Shown in pieces: positions 62,685 to 64,000 of a stretch of 64,000 nucleotides of DNA. The translations under genes and the position numbers were made by a program. Origin of the DNA: Streptomyces longhuiensis (GTDB taxonomy: Bacteria > Actinomycetota > Actinomycetes > Streptomycetales > Streptomycetaceae); assembly GCF_020616555.1 (NCBI RefSeq), contig NZ_CP085173.1, forward strand, positions 5,782,001-5,846,000, read 5' to 3'. Each line of letters starts with the position of its first letter. The stretch's first letter is position 1. A model generated the notes under the pieces. It was not told the origin of the DNA. It saw nothing but the letters and a program-made list of their open reading frames with translations, and made no database searches.

Positions 62685-63266
62685 GTGGGGACCGTAACGA
62701 TCGGCGTTTCGATCGCGGTTCCGGAGCCACACGGCAGCCAGCTCCAGGAGCGGCGCGCGGGCTTCGGTGACCCCGCTGCGCACGGCATCCCCACGCACGT
62801 CACTCTGCTCCCGCCGACCGAGGTGGAGGACAGGTCGCTGCCTTCGGTCGAGGCCCATCTGGAGGCGGTCGCCGCCGCGGGCCGGAACTTCGCGATGCGG
62901 CTCGCGGGGACGGGAACCTTCCGTCCGCTGTCTCCCGTTGTGTTCGTACAGGTCGTCGAGGGCGCCGAGGCCTGTACGTGGCTGCAGAAGCAGGTCCGTG
63001 ACGCGTCCGGTCCGGTCGCGCGCGAGCTGCAGTTTCCCTATCACCCGCACGTCACGGTGGCGCACGGCATCGCGGAGGAAGCGATGGACCGGGCGTACGC
63101 GGAGCTCGCCGGGTACGAGGCGGCCTGGCCGTGCACCGGGTTCGCGTTGTACGAGCAGGGCGCCGACGGTATCTGGCGCAAGTTGCGCGAGTTCCCCTTC
63201 GGCGGTCCGGCGGTTCCCGCTCAGGGCCCCGACCGCTCGAAGCGGGGCCGACAGCCGGCTCGCTGA
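62685..63266 (+). CDS. 2'-5' RNA ligase-like (LigT/2H) phosphoesterase
   Basis: A 193-residue 2H phosphoesterase superfamily protein. Both HxT motifs are visible: IPTHVTLLPP (His-Val-Thr) and YHPHVTVAHG (His-Val-Thr), the pair that forms the catalytic centre of cyclic phosphodiesterases. The distance between them (about 85 residues) and the size fit the family. Its role could be RNA 2',3'-cyclic phosphate processing. It starts at GTG 62685, 54 bp after trpS, likely in the same transcript. Confidence 0.92.
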   Translation: MGTVTIGVSIAVPEPHGSQLQERRAGFGDPAAHGIPTHVTLLPPTEVEDRSLPSVEAHLEAVAAAGRNFAMRLAGTGTFRPLSPVVFVQVVEGAEACTWLQKQVRDASGPVARELQFPYHPHVTVAHGIAEEAMDRAYAELAGYEAAWPCTGFALYEQGADGIWRKLREFPFGGPAVPAQGPDRSKRGRQPAR

Positions 63267-63282
63267 CGCGAAGCGAGTCGGC
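63254..63282. terminator. Hairpin between convergent genes
   Basis: GCCGGCTCGCT (63254-63264) pairs with AGCGAGTCGGC (63272-63282), with one mismatch, between the LigT-like gene and the SDR gene. It overlaps the stop codon of the former. Confidence 0.65.
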
Positions 63283-63302
63283 CGGTCGCTGTGCGACGCG
63301 GC

Positions 63303-64000
63303 CTACATCGGCAGGCGCCGGAACATCGGACGCGGGACATGCCGCAGCGCCGACATCACCACGCGCAGGGCGCCCGGTACCCACACGGTCTCCGACCGGC
63401 GCCTGAGTCCCGTCTCGATGGCCTGTGCCACCGCCTCCGGGGTGGTGGCCATGGGTGCCTCCGCCATGCCCGCCGTCATCTTTGACCGTACGAAGCCGGG
63501 GCGCACGACCATCACATGCACGCCGGTGCCGTGCAGCGCGTCGCCGAGGCCCTGCGCGAAGGCGTCCAGGCCGGCCTTGCTCGACCCGTAGATGAAGTTG
63601 GACCGGCGGGCCCGCTCACCCGCGACCGACGAGAGCACCACCAGCGAGCCGTGGCCCTGGGACTGCAGGGCACGGGCGCAGATGAGGCCCGCCGATACCG
63701 CGCCGGTGTAGTTGGTCTGCGCGACGCGCACCGCTGCCAGCGGCTCGTCCTCGTCGCGGGCCTGGTCGCCGAGGATCCCGAACGCCAGCAGCACCATGTC
63801 GATGTCGCCCTCGGCGAACACCTTGCCCAGCGTCACCTCGTGCGCCTCGGAGTCGAGCGCGTCGAACGCGACGGTACGGGCGTCGGCGCCCATGTCGCGG
63901 AGTTCGGCGGCCGCACGGTCGAGGGCGGGGGACGGGCGGCCGGCCAGCCACACCGTTCGGGTCCGCCGGGCCACGAGACGTCGAGCGGTGGCGAGCGCGA
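63303..64000 (-). CDS. SDR oxidoreductase, DprE2-like, N-terminus outside window
   Basis: At least 232 residues of a short-chain dehydrogenase. The coding frame runs to the window end (RALATARRLVARRTRTVWLAGR), so the start and most of the dinucleotide-binding glycine motif lie beyond it. Active-site segments: LVVLSSVAGERARRSNFIYG with Ser and the YGSSKAG Tyr-x-x-x-Lys. VWLAGRPSPALD, FDALDSEAH and the C-terminal MSALRHVPRPMFRRLPM fit decaprenylphosphoryl-2-keto-ribose reductase (DprE2), which makes arabinose donors for cell-wall glycans. DprE1 is not visible here. Confidence 0.85.
   Translation of the reverse strand, partial: ALATARRLVARRTRTVWLAGRPSPALDRAAAELRDMGADARTVAFDALDSEAHEVTLGKVFAEGDIDMVLLAFGILGDQARDEDEPLAAVRVAQTNYTGAVSAGLICARALQSQGHGSLVVLSSVAGERARRSNFIYGSSKAGLDAFAQGLGDALHGTGVHVMVVRPGFVRSKMTAGMAEAPMATTPEAVAQAIETGLRRRSETVWVPGALRVVMSALRHVPRPMFRRLPM

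Overview
The window is a very GC-rich, densely coded chromosomal segment of a Streptomyces (or a very close actinomycete). The evidence is strong third-position G/C bias, frequent GTG/TTG starts, many secreted or membrane proteins with disordered Pro/Gly-rich tails, Streptomyces-type interspersed repeats, and a gene order (guaA, pcrA, icmB, sucCD, purN-purH, folD, mdh, betaine operon, glyA, trpS) that I recall from the conserved Streptomyces core; this synteny is from memory, not computed. No tRNA, rRNA, CRISPR array, prophage or transposase was seen.

Layout. 1-8.7 kb: end of guaA, an FMN-type oxidase, a class II aldolase, membrane proteins, and a LiaF/PspC - PspC-kinase - LuxR-type regulator envelope-stress cluster. 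8.6-17.1 kb: two NlpC/P60 cell-wall hydrolases (one under a c-di-AMP ydaO riboswitch), a TDT transporter, the pcrA helicase and an M23 peptidase with an aromatic pentad-repeat cytoplasmic tail. 17.3-27.3 kb: a lipase, icmB, then a divergent five-gene block: SWIM zinc-finger plus DUF5691 leftward, MoxR ATPase - DUF5682 - VWA rightward. 27.4-30.0 kb: two secreted repetitive proteins. 30.5-32.6 kb: sucCD. 32.7-41.4 kb: an XRE/sigma-like fusion, a DUF6350 membrane protein, purN-purH and folD. 42.0-44.5 kb: a membrane-anchored XRE-DUF2690 protein and mdh. 44.9-52.3 kb: a complete choline/glycine-betaine operon (aldehyde dehydrogenase, choline-oxidase-like GMC enzyme, ABC importer with a duplicated permease). 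52.4-57.2 kb: paired AhpD-like proteins divergent from a MocR regulator, an EamA transporter and ornithine aminotransferase. 57.3-64 kb: glyA with a ZTP riboswitch, an ECF sigma/anti-sigma/secreted-protein triad, trpS, a 2'-5' RNA ligase-like protein and a DprE2-like SDR running off the end.

The most interesting system is the SWIM/DUF5691 - MoxR/DUF5682/VWA block (19.3-27.3 kb). Its 179-bp divergent intergenic region carries two facing copies of an actinobacterial DNA-damage (RecA-NDp, PafBC-type) promoter, TTGTCAGTG-N8-TAnnnT, inside a 19/20 inverted repeat. The leftward copy is a perfect match and predicts a leaderless SWIM mRNA. The pcrA repair helicase in the same window has a near-match of the same promoter, which acts as an internal positive control. 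I therefore infer that this block is a LexA-independent, DNA-damage-induced AAA+/VWA machine. DUF5682 shows motifs resembling the TIKI/TraB/EreA hydrolase superfamily, which would give the machine a candidate enzymatic subunit.

Other connected themes: one-carbon/purine metabolism (purN, purH, folD, glyA with ZTP sensing), cell-wall remodelling under c-di-AMP control, osmoprotection, and a Streptomyces hairpin repeat that has entered both the glyA leader and the coding sequence of an AhpD paralogue.
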